From Gammaproteobacteria bacterium (GTDB taxonomy: Bacteria > Pseudomonadota > Gammaproteobacteria > Methylococcales > UBA2780), in assembly GCA_003646305.1 (NCBI GenBank), contig QNFJ01000012.1:1-23407 (forward strand): 23,407 nucleotides of DNA, written 5' to 3'. Below, in pieces: positions 15,448 to 23,236 of the stretch (positions are counted from its first letter, which is position 1; every line of letters starts with the position of its first letter). The notes beneath the pieces were generated by a model. That model did not search any database, was not told where the DNA came from, and saw only the letters and a program-made list of their open reading frames with translations. The position numbers and the translations under genes were made by a program.

Positions 15448-17178
15448 TCAGGCTAAATCCTCGTCAGTTATCATCCCAGGGGCCAAACGCATTTCGTGAT
15501 GCCCTTTGCCTGCCTCAATCATTGGGTAAACATTTTCCGTCGGATCGGTAATAAAATCTAGGAAAACTGTGCGATCTTTTAGAGCAAAGGCCTCTTCTAA
15601 TGCGCCTCTAACATCTTCTTTCTTATCAATCCGCATACCCACATGGCCATAGCTTTCAGCCAACTTCATAAATTCAGGAATGGTATCCATATAAGAGTGG
15701 GAATAACGACTCTCGTAGGTAAATTCCTGCCATTGGCGAACCATCCCCAAATAGCCATTATTCAAATTAATAATCTTAACCGGTGTTTTGTACTGAAGTG
15801 CTGTCGATAGCTCCTGGATACACATCTGGATGCTACCTTCGCCCGTTACGCAAGCAACATCTGCATCAGGATGAGCCAGCTTAACCCCAATGGCCGCCGG
15901 CAAACCGAAACCCATTGTTCCGAGTCCACCCGAATTAATCCAGCGCCGAGGTTTATTGAATTTATAGTACTGCGCAGCATACATCTGGTGCTGCCCAACA
16001 TCAGAAGTGACATACGCTTCACCCTTCGTCACCTCGTAAAGCTGCTCAACCACGTACTGAGGCTTGATCAATGTACTCTTGCGATCGTATTCCAGGCAGT
16101 TATAAGAACGCCATTTTTCAATCCGTTCCCACCATTTGACAGTGAGCTCAGGGTTTGGCGTAAATTCACCGTTATCAAGCAATTTTAGCATCTCTTTCAG
16201 GACGCCCTTAACTTCCCCTACGATGGGAATATCTACTTTTACATTTTTTGAAATCGAAGCGGGATCAATATCAACGTGGATAATTGTCGCATCAGGGCAA
16301 AATTCACTTAACTTACCGGTTACACGGTCATCAAATCGTGAACCGATCGCGATTAGTGTATCGCACTCGTGCATCGCTTTATTCGCTTCGTAAGTTCCGT
16401 GCATACCCAACATACCGATGAACTGCCTGTCTGTTGCCGGATAAGAGCCGAGCCCCATCAACGTATTGGTAATTGGAAAACCCAGCTTTTTTGTCAGGCT
16501 AACCAGCTCTTCAGATGCTTCGCCAAGGATAACACCACCACCTGTATACAAAATAGGACGACGTGCTGCCAGCATCACCTGAAGTGCTTTTTTAATCTGC
16601 CCCTTATGCCCTTTTACAGAAGGATTGTAAGAACGCAAAGAAACTTTAGACGGGTACTCGTAAGAGACCAGTACCGCCGGATCGGTTACATCCTTAGGAA
16701 TATCGACAAGAACCGGACCAGGACGACCTGTAGTCGCAATGTAAAAAGCCTTCTTCAGCGTCTCTGCAATATCACGAACGTCCTTTACAAGGAAGTTGTG
16801 CTTGACACATGGACGGGTAATTCCAACCGTATCAACCTCCTGAAAAGCATCGCTACCAATCATCGGTGTCGGGGTTTGCCCAGAAATAACCACCATCGGA
16901 ATGGAGTCCATATAGGCTGTTGCAATACCGGTCACAGCATTGGTTGCGCCCGGCCCAGAAGTTACCAGCACGACTCCCGGTTTGCCCGTCGCACGCGCAT
17001 AACCATCAGCTGAGTGGGTTGCACCCTGCTCATGGCGTACCAGGACATGCTTCACCTCTTCCTGCTTAAATAAAGCATCATAGATATGAAGAACGGATCC
17101 ACCTGGATAACCAAAAATATACTCGACGCCCTCGTCCTTAAGACTCTGGACTAAAATCTCTGCCCCACTGAGCTCCAC
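15448..17178 (-). CDS. ilvI: Acetolactate synthase, large catalytic subunit
   Basis: The 576-residue thiamine-diphosphate enzyme that condenses pyruvate with pyruvate or 2-oxobutyrate, first step of branched-chain amino acid synthesis. The N-terminal domain has VRHEQGATHSADGYARATG (48-66) with the catalytic Glu50. The TPP/Mg motif starts GEGS (446-449) and ends at LNNGYLGM. GEG instead of the textbook GDG is a variant known from related gammaproteobacterial enzymes, so it is not a defect. It most resembles IlvI of E. coli; many annotations would call it ilvB. The start is GTG with GGGGAAG about seven bases upstream. It is the first gene of ilv(large)-ilvH-ilvC. Confidence 0.96.
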   Translation of the reverse strand: MELSGAEILVQSLKDEGVEYIFGYPGGSVLHIYDALFKQEEVKHVLVRHEQGATHSADGYARATGKPGVVLVTSGPGATNAVTGIATAYMDSIPMVVISGQTPTPMIGSDAFQEVDTVGITRPCVKHNFLVKDVRDIAETLKKAFYIATTGRPGPVLVDIPKDVTDPAVLVSYEYPSKVSLRSYNPSVKGHKGQIKKALQVMLAARRPILYTGGGVILGEASEELVSLTKKLGFPITNTLMGLGSYPATDRQFIGMLGMHGTYEANKAMHECDTLIAIGSRFDDRVTGKLSEFCPDATIIHVDIDPASISKNVKVDIPIVGEVKGVLKEMLKLLDNGEFTPNPELTVKWWERIEKWRSYNCLEYDRKSTLIKPQYVVEQLYEVTKGEAYVTSDVGQHQMYAAQYYKFNKPRRWINSGGLGTMGFGLPAAIGVKLAHPDADVACVTGEGSIQMCIQELSTALQYKTPVKIINLNNGYLGMVRQWQEFTYESRYSHSYMDTIPEFMKLAESYGHVGMRIDKKEDVRGALEEAFALKDRTVFLDFITDPTENVYPMIEAGKGHHEMRLAPGMITDEDLA

Positions 17179-17235
17179 GATTTACTTCCCCTGAATAAAG
17201 AAACAACTGAAATTCCAATCAAAAATTGGCTTGAT

Positions 17236-17264
17236 AAGTTACTGATTTTAGACTCTTTAGTCAA
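17236..17264 (-). promoter_or_regulatory. Predicted sigma70-like promoter of the ilv operon
   Basis: On the minus strand TTGACT (complement of 17259-17264) and TAACTT (complement of 17236-17241) are separated by exactly 17 bases, about 58 bases upstream of the large-subunit GTG. The short leader contains a small CCAAT/ATTGG stem, but I see no leader peptide rich in branched-chain codons, so classic attenuation is not supported. Confidence 0.6.
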
Positions 17265-17373
17265 GGGACTTTCATATTCTTAAACTCCGCCTATACTTGA
17301 TGAAAGCAAGGCAAACCGGCTTCTCAGAGTGCGTAGCCTCACTTGAAATTTGATTAAACAGCCAGAAACCACT

Positions 17374-17835
17374 ATGAAAAACTGTTCACGCCCGATTAAA
17401 AAGCTAATTATCCTGACATGCCTCCTGCTGCCATCCTTCTCCAGTTATGCTGCTGTCACCTATAAATATCCGGGTGAGCATGGTGAAACGGTCTACTCGC
17501 AAACACCGCCTAAAGATGCTCAGGCCGAGCGAGTCATCACAAAGAGCGACCACACCAAAAAACCACCCAGACCATCCGCAGTCGAGGTATTAGAAAAATT
17601 TACTCGTGACGAGGATGATAAGCAGAGGGCGGCTCAAAAAGCTGCGGAGGAAGAAAAAGCCTCGGCCCTCAAAAAACAAAACTGTGCTGCCGCAGAGCAT
17701 AATCTCACTATCTATGAAGGGTCACCTAACAGACTCGTTAAGGATAGTAGCGGGAATTACAAGCGCCTGAACGAAGAAGAACGGCAAGCCAAAATTAAAG
17801 ACGCACGAAAAAATATAAAGGCATTCTGTAACTGA
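17374..17835 (+). CDS. Secreted DUF4124-domain protein
   Basis: A 153-residue protein with a signal peptide (1-27, ending SYAA) and then the short DUF4124-like segment VTYKYPGEHGETVYSQTPP (28-46), which is common in exported gammaproteobacterial proteins of unknown function. The rest is charged and helical (AAQKAAEEEKASALKKQ), probably a coiled coil, ending with a cysteine-containing tail (KAFCN). The likely site is the periplasm. I choose ATG 17374, because it puts the basic signal-peptide start (MKNCSRPIKK) at the N-terminus; the frame is open upstream to a TTG at 17350. It is divergent from the ilv operon. The function is not known. Confidence 0.78.
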   Translation: MKNCSRPIKKLIILTCLLLPSFSSYAAVTYKYPGEHGETVYSQTPPKDAQAERVITKSDHTKKPPRPSAVEVLEKFTRDEDDKQRAAQKAAEEEKASALKKQNCAAAEHNLTIYEGSPNRLVKDSSGNYKRLNEEERQAKIKDARKNIKAFCN

Positions 17836-17852
17836 GCATGCAGAGGATCTCG

Positions 17853-17894
17853 CTATTATTAACTTTCATTTCATGAAGGCAGCCTGAATAATAG
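17853..17894. repeat. Nested dyad just before the PilZ-like gene
   Basis: CTATTATT (17853-17860) pairs with AATAATAG (17887-17894), and inside it TTCAT (17865-17869) pairs with ATGAA (17873-17877). The outer right arm ends four bases before the ATG at 17899, where a ribosome site should be. It could be a terminator-like structure for the preceding gene, an operator, or a leader hairpin that limits translation of the PilZ-like gene. There is no U-tract. Confidence 0.35.
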
Positions 17895-17898
17895 AGCC

Positions 17899-19542
17899 AT
17901 GGATTTCTTCAAATTTACCGTTCCCGCCCAAAGCCTAGTTCAAAACCCGCAACTAGAAACCAATATAGCAAAGGTCAAAATCTGGGTTGATCAGCTACCA
18001 TACGCCGACCCAATTCCCACTGCTCGCATTCTGCTAAACAGCATCCAGATTCTAAACCGCAATCTATGCCCACTTAAGGCACGCCATGAGCTTCTAGAGT
18101 GCTATAGAAAAGCCTACTGGATACTTCATCAATCCATGAGAATGCTGGCACTCACCGCTACCACAACGACTTATGGAAAAAAGCAGGTCAACACCGACAA
18201 GCTTCTGAAAGCGATGACCCGCGAGTTTGCATTCGGATATAAGACCGTTCTCAACGAGTTACTTGACAGCAGTTCGTTGCGTGGAAAAAAAACAATTCTT
18301 CATTCAGCACTACTTCAGTCCACACAATTTCTCGTCCTGGAATTGATTACTGCCTACATGGACCACGCTCAGTACCCTAGCCATGTCTGGCGAGAATTGC
18401 ACACAATTTACCGCAAAGCCGAAGAAAACCAGCTTGAGGAGCGTAAAATTGTAGAAATACAAAACAACCAGTCTCGCTCTTTCAGCCTGTCTCAACTGTA
18501 TAAACAAGCCTGCCTACTTGCCTTGCTTGACCCTTACCAACACAACAAAGAAGAATTATGGTCAATTCTTTACTACACGGATGATCTTGCCGAGAAGATG
18601 GTAATCAGCTCCTTCTCGAGTAAAAGTACGGTTGACTATACATTTATGGTGAATCTGTTTGGCGAGAACCCACCAACAAGCGTCACTACAAGCTTTTCCA
18701 ATTTCGACGCCAACAGCTACCGCTTGCTCGATACCCGTCAGGTGGTAAACGAACTTAAAATGAAACTGCACTCATTAAAGATGGGCACCTTACCTCAACT
18801 TCCTCACTTTACCGGTCGCCTTTCAAATCCAGATCAAATTGAAACACTGCTTCAGTCCATGCGCAACCACTGGCGTACCAGTCCTCGCAGGAAAGAAGAC
18901 CGGGCGTCATCACCGAATAATGTCTGGTTGTGTATCGGACTCGAAAGCATCTCAAACTTACTCAAAAAAGAGACCACAACAGAAGAAGACTCTACCGCTG
19001 CGGACAGTCTTATAGATTATGCCCTCAACTTGAGCAACGCCATCGACCCTGCCTTAACCGATCAAATGTTAATTCGCTGCTCCCAATCCGATTCTGGCGA
19101 AAAGGGAATAGGCCTGACCGAAATCCCGCTTGGAAACGCTTTAATGCAGGTTAATCAGGTTATCGCCTTCCAAACAGGCCATCTCTATACACCCGAGTCC
19201 CTGTCTATAGGTATCGTGCAGTGGATAAGAAAACGAACGGCAACAACACTTTCTGCTGGAATAAAAACCATTTCAAGCCAACTTGCCTACTGCACCTTAG
19301 CCCTTCCTGAAGCCGAAAATAGAGCTTCGGATCCCGCCATCATGCTACAGAGCTTTTCTGACTCAAAACCCGTGCGTAAACTGCTCGTTCCCCCAGGAAA
19401 ATATTTTCAGAATCAACTAGCATCACTCCAGTTTATGGGGCATTCCACAAAAATTATTCTGGGCCTGCAGGTAGAAAGCAACCAGTGGTTTGAATGCTTT
19501 GAAATCATTCCTGCATCCAAATCTCTTACAAAACATTTCTAG
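17899..19542 (+). CDS. Putative atypical PilZ / FimW-like cyclic-di-GMP-binding protein
   Basis: A 547-residue cytoplasmic protein. The N-terminal part (about 25-330) is helical and begins IWVDQLPYADPIPTARILLN (28-47), then LNRN and ELLECYR (64-70). This resembles the helical region of gammaproteobacterial proteins of the FimW / atypical PilZ type. The C-terminal part (about 385-545) has a beta-rich PilZ-like pattern: LIRCSQSDSGEKGIGL (391-406) in place of the usual R-x3-R...[DN]-x-S-x2-G segment, then a SIGIVQWIRKR strand and a hydrophobic LSAGIKTIS-like strand. I infer a cyclic-di-GMP receptor linked to type IV pili or surface behaviour. The ligand-binding arginines are not obvious, so it may not bind the nucleotide. 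Recognition is by overall pattern and is not certain. Confidence 0.5.
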   Translation: MDFFKFTVPAQSLVQNPQLETNIAKVKIWVDQLPYADPIPTARILLNSIQILNRNLCPLKARHELLECYRKAYWILHQSMRMLALTATTTTYGKKQVNTDKLLKAMTREFAFGYKTVLNELLDSSSLRGKKTILHSALLQSTQFLVLELITAYMDHAQYPSHVWRELHTIYRKAEENQLEERKIVEIQNNQSRSFSLSQLYKQACLLALLDPYQHNKEELWSILYYTDDLAEKMVISSFSSKSTVDYTFMVNLFGENPPTSVTTSFSNFDANSYRLLDTRQVVNELKMKLHSLKMGTLPQLPHFTGRLSNPDQIETLLQSMRNHWRTSPRRKEDRASSPNNVWLCIGLESISNLLKKETTTEEDSTAADSLIDYALNLSNAIDPALTDQMLIRCSQSDSGEKGIGLTEIPLGNALMQVNQVIAFQTGHLYTPESLSIGIVQWIRKRTATTLSAGIKTISSQLAYCTLALPEAENRASDPAIMLQSFSDSKPVRKLLVPPGKYFQNQLASLQFMGHSTKIILGLQVESNQWFECFEIIPASKSLTKHF

Positions 19543-19621
19543 CGTAAAACCATCCCCGAGAGTTGTCAGTTTGCGGCGTTCAACTGCCAAACCAGCGGGA
19601 AATCGAGCACAGTATTTTGGC

Positions 19622-20620
19622 CTAATTAAACAGCACCTCTATTTCCGCCCAAAATAGCTCCTGAATGACCTCATTCTCCATCATGATTTCGTGCTTTGCG
19701 GCTTTGACAACAGCATTCCGACAACTGGATATTCTCCTGCACAACTGATGAACAGGAAGCGGAGAGATAACACTGTCATCTTCACCCACCAATACCGTCA
19801 TCGGTGTCTCAATTTTTTCAACGTACCCTTGCATATGGATCTGTTTCATCGAATCAAACGCGGCATTAAGCCAACCAAAAGTTGGCCCACCCAATGCAAG
19901 ATCGGGGTTTTTATTAATCACCCCAGGTAGAACAGCAAAGCGCGCGGCGTCGCTAGTCAAAACATTTTCACTTGAATAAACCCTGCCAATATACGGCCCC
20001 GAACCAGGCAGGTAGTTTTCTTCAAATCCGGTTAATACTGCAGCGCTTACAAACAACTCGGCAACTTGACGAGGCCAAGGTGCAGTGTTGATTTCAAACA
20101 TAGGAGAAATTAACAACACCGCGTCTAAAGCCCCTTTTTTCTCCACCAGATACCTTAGTGCGATATGACCACCTAGCGAGTGAGCAATCAAATAACGCTT
20201 ACCATCCCCAGTCATTTTCTGCCAAATCTGGCGATCGAATGCTTCCAAATCCTCCAGATAATCAGTGAACGTATTGATATATCCTTTATGAGGTTCATCT
20301 AGTAAGCGGCTAGACAACCCCTGCCCCCTCCAGTCAAAAGTAAACACAGAAAAACCCATCTGATTCAGACGGCTAATCTGTTCAGCATATTTCTCAATAT
20401 TTTCCGCACGGCCATGCAGCAGTAAAACAGAGCCACGCACAGCTCCTGACTCTGGGACGGAGACTCTGTAGCGCAACGCTATATTATCGTTTAGCGCCAG
20501 GTACCCTATTTCATCATTCACCCCAGCCATAGCACTATTAATAACCAAACTAGACAGCAAAAGAAAGCTGAGCCAAACCATTTTTGCACGTCTGTAAGGT
20601 GAACCATCTTTAAGCCACAT
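19622..20620 (-). CDS. Exported alpha/beta hydrolase (monoacylglycerol lipase / lysophospholipase-like)
   Basis: A 332-residue serine hydrolase. After a signal sequence or membrane anchor (residues 14-32, ending AMA) the alpha/beta fold shows LLLHGRAE (66-73, oxyanion region), FDWRGQGLS (95-103), the nucleophile motif AHSLGG with Ser148, an acid in VGEDDSV (Asp281 or Asp282) and His310 in AAKHEIM. The FDWRGQGLS and AHSLGG patterns are typical of PldB/monoacylglycerol lipase-like enzymes that cleave lysophospholipids or monoglycerides. The predicted site is the periplasm or membrane surface. ATG 20620 follows a GAGA sequence; ATG 20581 would give a shorter signal peptide but has no ribosome site. 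It converges with the PilZ-like gene; 19543-19621 between them has no clear terminator. Confidence 0.83.
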   Translation of the reverse strand: MWLKDGSPYRRAKMVWLSFLLLSSLVINSAMAGVNDEIGYLALNDNIALRYRVSVPESGAVRGSVLLLHGRAENIEKYAEQISRLNQMGFSVFTFDWRGQGLSSRLLDEPHKGYINTFTDYLEDLEAFDRQIWQKMTGDGKRYLIAHSLGGHIALRYLVEKKGALDAVLLISPMFEINTAPWPRQVAELFVSAAVLTGFEENYLPGSGPYIGRVYSSENVLTSDAARFAVLPGVINKNPDLALGGPTFGWLNAAFDSMKQIHMQGYVEKIETPMTVLVGEDDSVISPLPVHQLCRRISSCRNAVVKAAKHEIMMENEVIQELFWAEIEVLFN

Positions 20621-20772
20621 TCAAATTCTCTTCTCTTTTAGCCAGCGCCTGAATCAGGGTTCAGTATAGCTCAGCACTCTTTTGAGTGAAAAACGACTTA
20701 AAAGAAAAGAAATTTTTTACCTCTCCTTATGGTCTTATACCTAACAATCCAGAAAAATAAACAGGAACAGTA

Positions 20773-21363
20773 ATGTCAGCCATTAGAAAAATTCAGGAAC
20801 TACTCGACGCAACCCGAGCTGTAGACTTTCTCGGCCCACTTGCCCTCAGAATATATCTCGTTCCAGTATTCTGGATGGCCGGTACAAAAAAAATGGCCGC
20901 CTTCTCGGACACAGCAGCATGGTTTGGTAATCCCGATTGGGGCTTAGGTCTACCCTTCCCGGAGATAATGGCTGCACTCGCTACCGGAACAGAAGTGATT
21001 GGCGCTGTTTTACTTGCACTGGGCCTGGCCACTCGCTGGGTTGCGATTCCTTTAATGGTGACCATGCTCGTCGCCATGATTAAAGTTCATCTCGCAAATG
21101 GCTGGCTCGCCATTGCCGAAAGTGGCGGGCTCTTTGCCACTGAGCGAACCATTGAAGCAACCGAGCGACTAAGCCGCGCCAAAGAAATTTTACAAGAGCA
21201 TGGAAATTATCAATGGCTGACTGAAAAAGGGAGTATTGTTATCCTCAACAATGGCATTGAGTTTGGCATGACCTATTTCATCATGCTTCTTGTGCTTTTT
21301 TTTATCGGTGGAGGAAAATACCTCAGCATTGATTACTGGATAAAACGTCACGACAACAACTGA
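20773..21363 (+). CDS. DoxX-family membrane protein (HvfX-like)
   Basis: A 196-residue protein with four likely transmembrane helices (about 18-36, 60-82, 86-106 and 166-186). Features of the DoxX superfamily are LALRIYLVPVFWMAGTKKM near the start, EVIGAVLLALGLATRW in helix 2, and a C-terminal GGGKYLSIDYWI. A charged insert of about 45 residues (ESGGLFATERTIEATERLSR and on) lies between helices 3 and 4. The layout resembles the HvfX-type DoxX proteins annotated near copper-binding RiPP systems, but no RiPP precursor or HvfB/HvfC partner is present here. AGGAA lies five bases before ATG. Its stop overlaps the next ATG (TGATG), so it probably works with that enzyme, perhaps as a membrane electron-transfer or quinone partner (inference). 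Confidence 0.8.
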   Translation: MSAIRKIQELLDATRAVDFLGPLALRIYLVPVFWMAGTKKMAAFSDTAAWFGNPDWGLGLPFPEIMAALATGTEVIGAVLLALGLATRWVAIPLMVTMLVAMIKVHLANGWLAIAESGGLFATERTIEATERLSRAKEILQEHGNYQWLTEKGSIVILNNGIEFGMTYFIMLLVLFFIGGGKYLSIDYWIKRHDNN

Positions 21364-22871
21364 TGAGTAACACTTCTAATGGGCTAGAGCGGCTCATTAT
21401 CTCCATCATGGAGATAATGGCAGGGCTTTTCATTTTTATAGTGGGGATAGCACTCTTCGTTGCTCTGTTCATCTACCTAAAAGATCGTTTCCAGACCACA
21501 TCAACTGTTCGCCGAAACTTTCCATTAATCGGGCGATTTCGATACCTTTTCGAAGAACTTGGTGAATTTTTCCGCCAGTATTTTTTTGCCATGGACCGCG
21601 AAGAGATGCCCTTTAACCGCGCACAGCGCTCCTGGGCTTATCGTGCTGCTAAAGGCATAGACCGAACCGTAGCCTTCGGTTCCACAAAAAGTTTACGCCC
21701 CGAAGGCACCATTCTTTTTATTAATGCGGCCTTCCCTACACTTGAAAAAGATGCCGTCACACCACCGCCACTCACCATCGGCCCTTATTGCAAAAAACCT
21801 TACGAAGCACTCTCTCTCTTCAATATCTCGGGAATGAGTTATGGGGCGCTTTCAAAACCGGCTGTGCTCGCCCTTTCTCAAGGGGCAAAAAGTGCCCGCT
21901 GCTGGATGAATACGGGAGAAGGGGGACTTTCACCTGCTCATCTTGAAGGGGGAGCCGATATTATCTTTCAAATTGGCACAGCCAAATACGGCGTTCGCGA
22001 TAAGAATGGTAATCTGAGCAATGAAAAACTACGCGCAGTCGCAGCTCATCCGCAGGTTAAAATGTTCGAGTTGAAACTCAGTCAGGGCGCAAAACCTGGT
22101 AAAGGCGGTATTTTGCCGGCGGTTAAAGTAACTGCTGAAATTGCCGCAATCAGAGGTATTCCTGCCGGGGAAGCCTCTATCAGTCCAAATCGTCACCCTG
22201 AAATCAGCACTGTTTATGAACTACTGGATATGATCAACCATATCCGCGAGGTCACCTGTAAGCCGGTCGGTTTTAAAGCGGTCATTAGCAGCCTTGATTG
22301 GCTTGAAACACTTTTCGATGAGGTTCTAAATCGCGGCATCGAATCCGCACCCGACTTTATCACCATTGATGGTGCAGATGGAGGAACCGGAGCCGCCCCC
22401 ATGCCTCTCATGGATGATGTAGGCCTACCCCTCGCCGAAAGTTTACCCATGCTGGTTGACCTGCTTGAACGCTATCACTTAAAAACCCGCACCAAAGTGA
22501 TCGCTTCTGGAAAACTAATCACACCCGACAAGGTAGCATGGGCGCTGACGATGGGGGCTGACTTTATTGTTTCTGCACGAGGGTTTATGTTTGCACTCGG
22601 CTGCATCCAGGCGATGCAGTGCAATAAGAATAGCTGTCCCACCGGTATCACCACGCATAACCCGGAGCTCCAGCAGGGGCTTGTTCCGAGCCAGAAGTCA
22701 GTTAGAGTTGCCAATTACCAAAGTAAGATTATGTATGGGGTTGGCCTGATTGCGCACTCCTGCGGTGTTTCCAGCCCTCGAAAACTAGATAGAAAACATG
22801 CCAGAATGGTCGTCGGTCCAGGAAAATCAATTCCACTTAATGAACTATATCCCCAAGCAAAAGGTCACTAG
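21363..22871 (+). CDS. Membrane-anchored FMN-binding glutamate synthase-domain protein
   Basis: A 502-residue protein with one N-terminal transmembrane helix (about 12-38), then a glutamate synthase central/FMN TIM-barrel domain. Visible motifs are ISGMSYGALS (155-164), NTGEGGLSPAH (183-193), KLSQGAKPGKGG (238-249), DGADGGTGAAP (336-346) and the 3Fe-4S cluster cysteines CIQAMQCNKNSC (C414, C420, C425). It lacks the glutaminase domain and the FAD/NADPH subunit, so it is not a complete glutamate synthase. Relatives are annotated as FMN-binding glutamate synthase family protein, of unknown reaction. The ATG overlaps the DoxX-like stop by one base, implying a two-gene membrane redox unit. It ends in CTAG, shared as the stop codon of the convergent YchJ-like gene. 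Confidence 0.9.
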   Translation: MSNTSNGLERLIISIMEIMAGLFIFIVGIALFVALFIYLKDRFQTTSTVRRNFPLIGRFRYLFEELGEFFRQYFFAMDREEMPFNRAQRSWAYRAAKGIDRTVAFGSTKSLRPEGTILFINAAFPTLEKDAVTPPPLTIGPYCKKPYEALSLFNISGMSYGALSKPAVLALSQGAKSARCWMNTGEGGLSPAHLEGGADIIFQIGTAKYGVRDKNGNLSNEKLRAVAAHPQVKMFELKLSQGAKPGKGGILPAVKVTAEIAAIRGIPAGEASISPNRHPEISTVYELLDMINHIREVTCKPVGFKAVISSLDWLETLFDEVLNRGIESAPDFITIDGADGGTGAAPMPLMDDVGLPLAESLPMLVDLLERYHLKTRTKVIASGKLITPDKVAWALTMGADFIVSARGFMFALGCIQAMQCNKNSCPTGITTHNPELQQGLVPSQKSVRVANYQSKIMYGVGLIAHSCGVSSPRKLDRKHARMVVGPGKSIPLNELYPQAKGH

Positions 22872-23236
22872 CTATCTTTTAGCTCACCATCAAGGTAGAA
22901 CCACTCGCCACTTTCCTGGATAAAACGGCTCTTTTCGTGAATTTTCTCGGCTTTTCCATTCATCTTATAGCGCGCAACAAACTCGACCGTTAGCTCAGTT
23001 AGCTTCAGCACCTTTAGTCCTCTCCATTGCGGAGCATCCGAAAAAGATAAGCTCGGGGGACGCGTAGAGGCGTGCCATGTTTTTAACAGATAGACTTCAT
23101 CTCTCAACGTATAGGCACTATAGCGTGAGCGCATTAACTGCTCTGCTGTTGCTGCCGAAGCTGCTCCTGAGATAAGTCGTCCACAACAGGCTTCATACAG
23201 TTGCCCAGAGCCACAAGAGCATTGCTCACAACCCAC
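22868..23236 (-). CDS. YchJ-like protein with N-terminal SEC-C zinc motif
   Basis: A 122-residue cytoplasmic protein. The N-terminal SEC-C-type motif C-x-C-G-S-G-x7-C-C (C6, C8, C17, C18) should bind zinc. The core AEQLMRSRYSAYTLRDEVYL (31-50), LKTWHAST and EKSRFIQESGEWFYLDGE match the YchJ/UPF0225 family, whose function is not settled. E. coli YchJ (about 152 residues) ends in a second SEC-C motif, which is missing here. The start is GTG 23236, which directly follows the dgkA stop (TAA-GTG), so translation is probably coupled. The stop codon lies in CTAG, shared with the convergent gene. Confidence 0.9.
   Translation of the reverse strand: MGCEQCSCGSGQLYEACCGRLISGAASAATAEQLMRSRYSAYTLRDEVYLLKTWHASTRPPSLSFSDAPQWRGLKVLKLTELTVEFVARYKMNGKAEKIHEKSRFIQESGEWFYLDGELKDS

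Noticed and set aside
15838..15849. GEGS instead of GDGS in the thiamine-diphosphate motif of acetolactate synthase
   Set aside because: The same variant is known in related gammaproteobacterial IlvI proteins, so it is not evidence of inactivity.
17179..17235. Attenuator or leader peptide for the ilv operon
   Set aside because: The leader is short and shows no peptide rich in Leu, Val or Ile codons and no terminator/antiterminator pair, only a 5-bp stem.
20675..20688. CACTC-TTTT-GAGTG hairpin upstream of the DoxX-like gene
   Set aside because: A 5-bp stem in AT-rich DNA between divergent genes is too weak to call a terminator or operator.
20773..21363. Copper-binding RiPP cluster, from the HvfX-like DoxX protein
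   Set aside because: No cysteine-rich precursor peptide and no HvfB/HvfC-type genes are found around it; the partner is a flavoenzyme instead.
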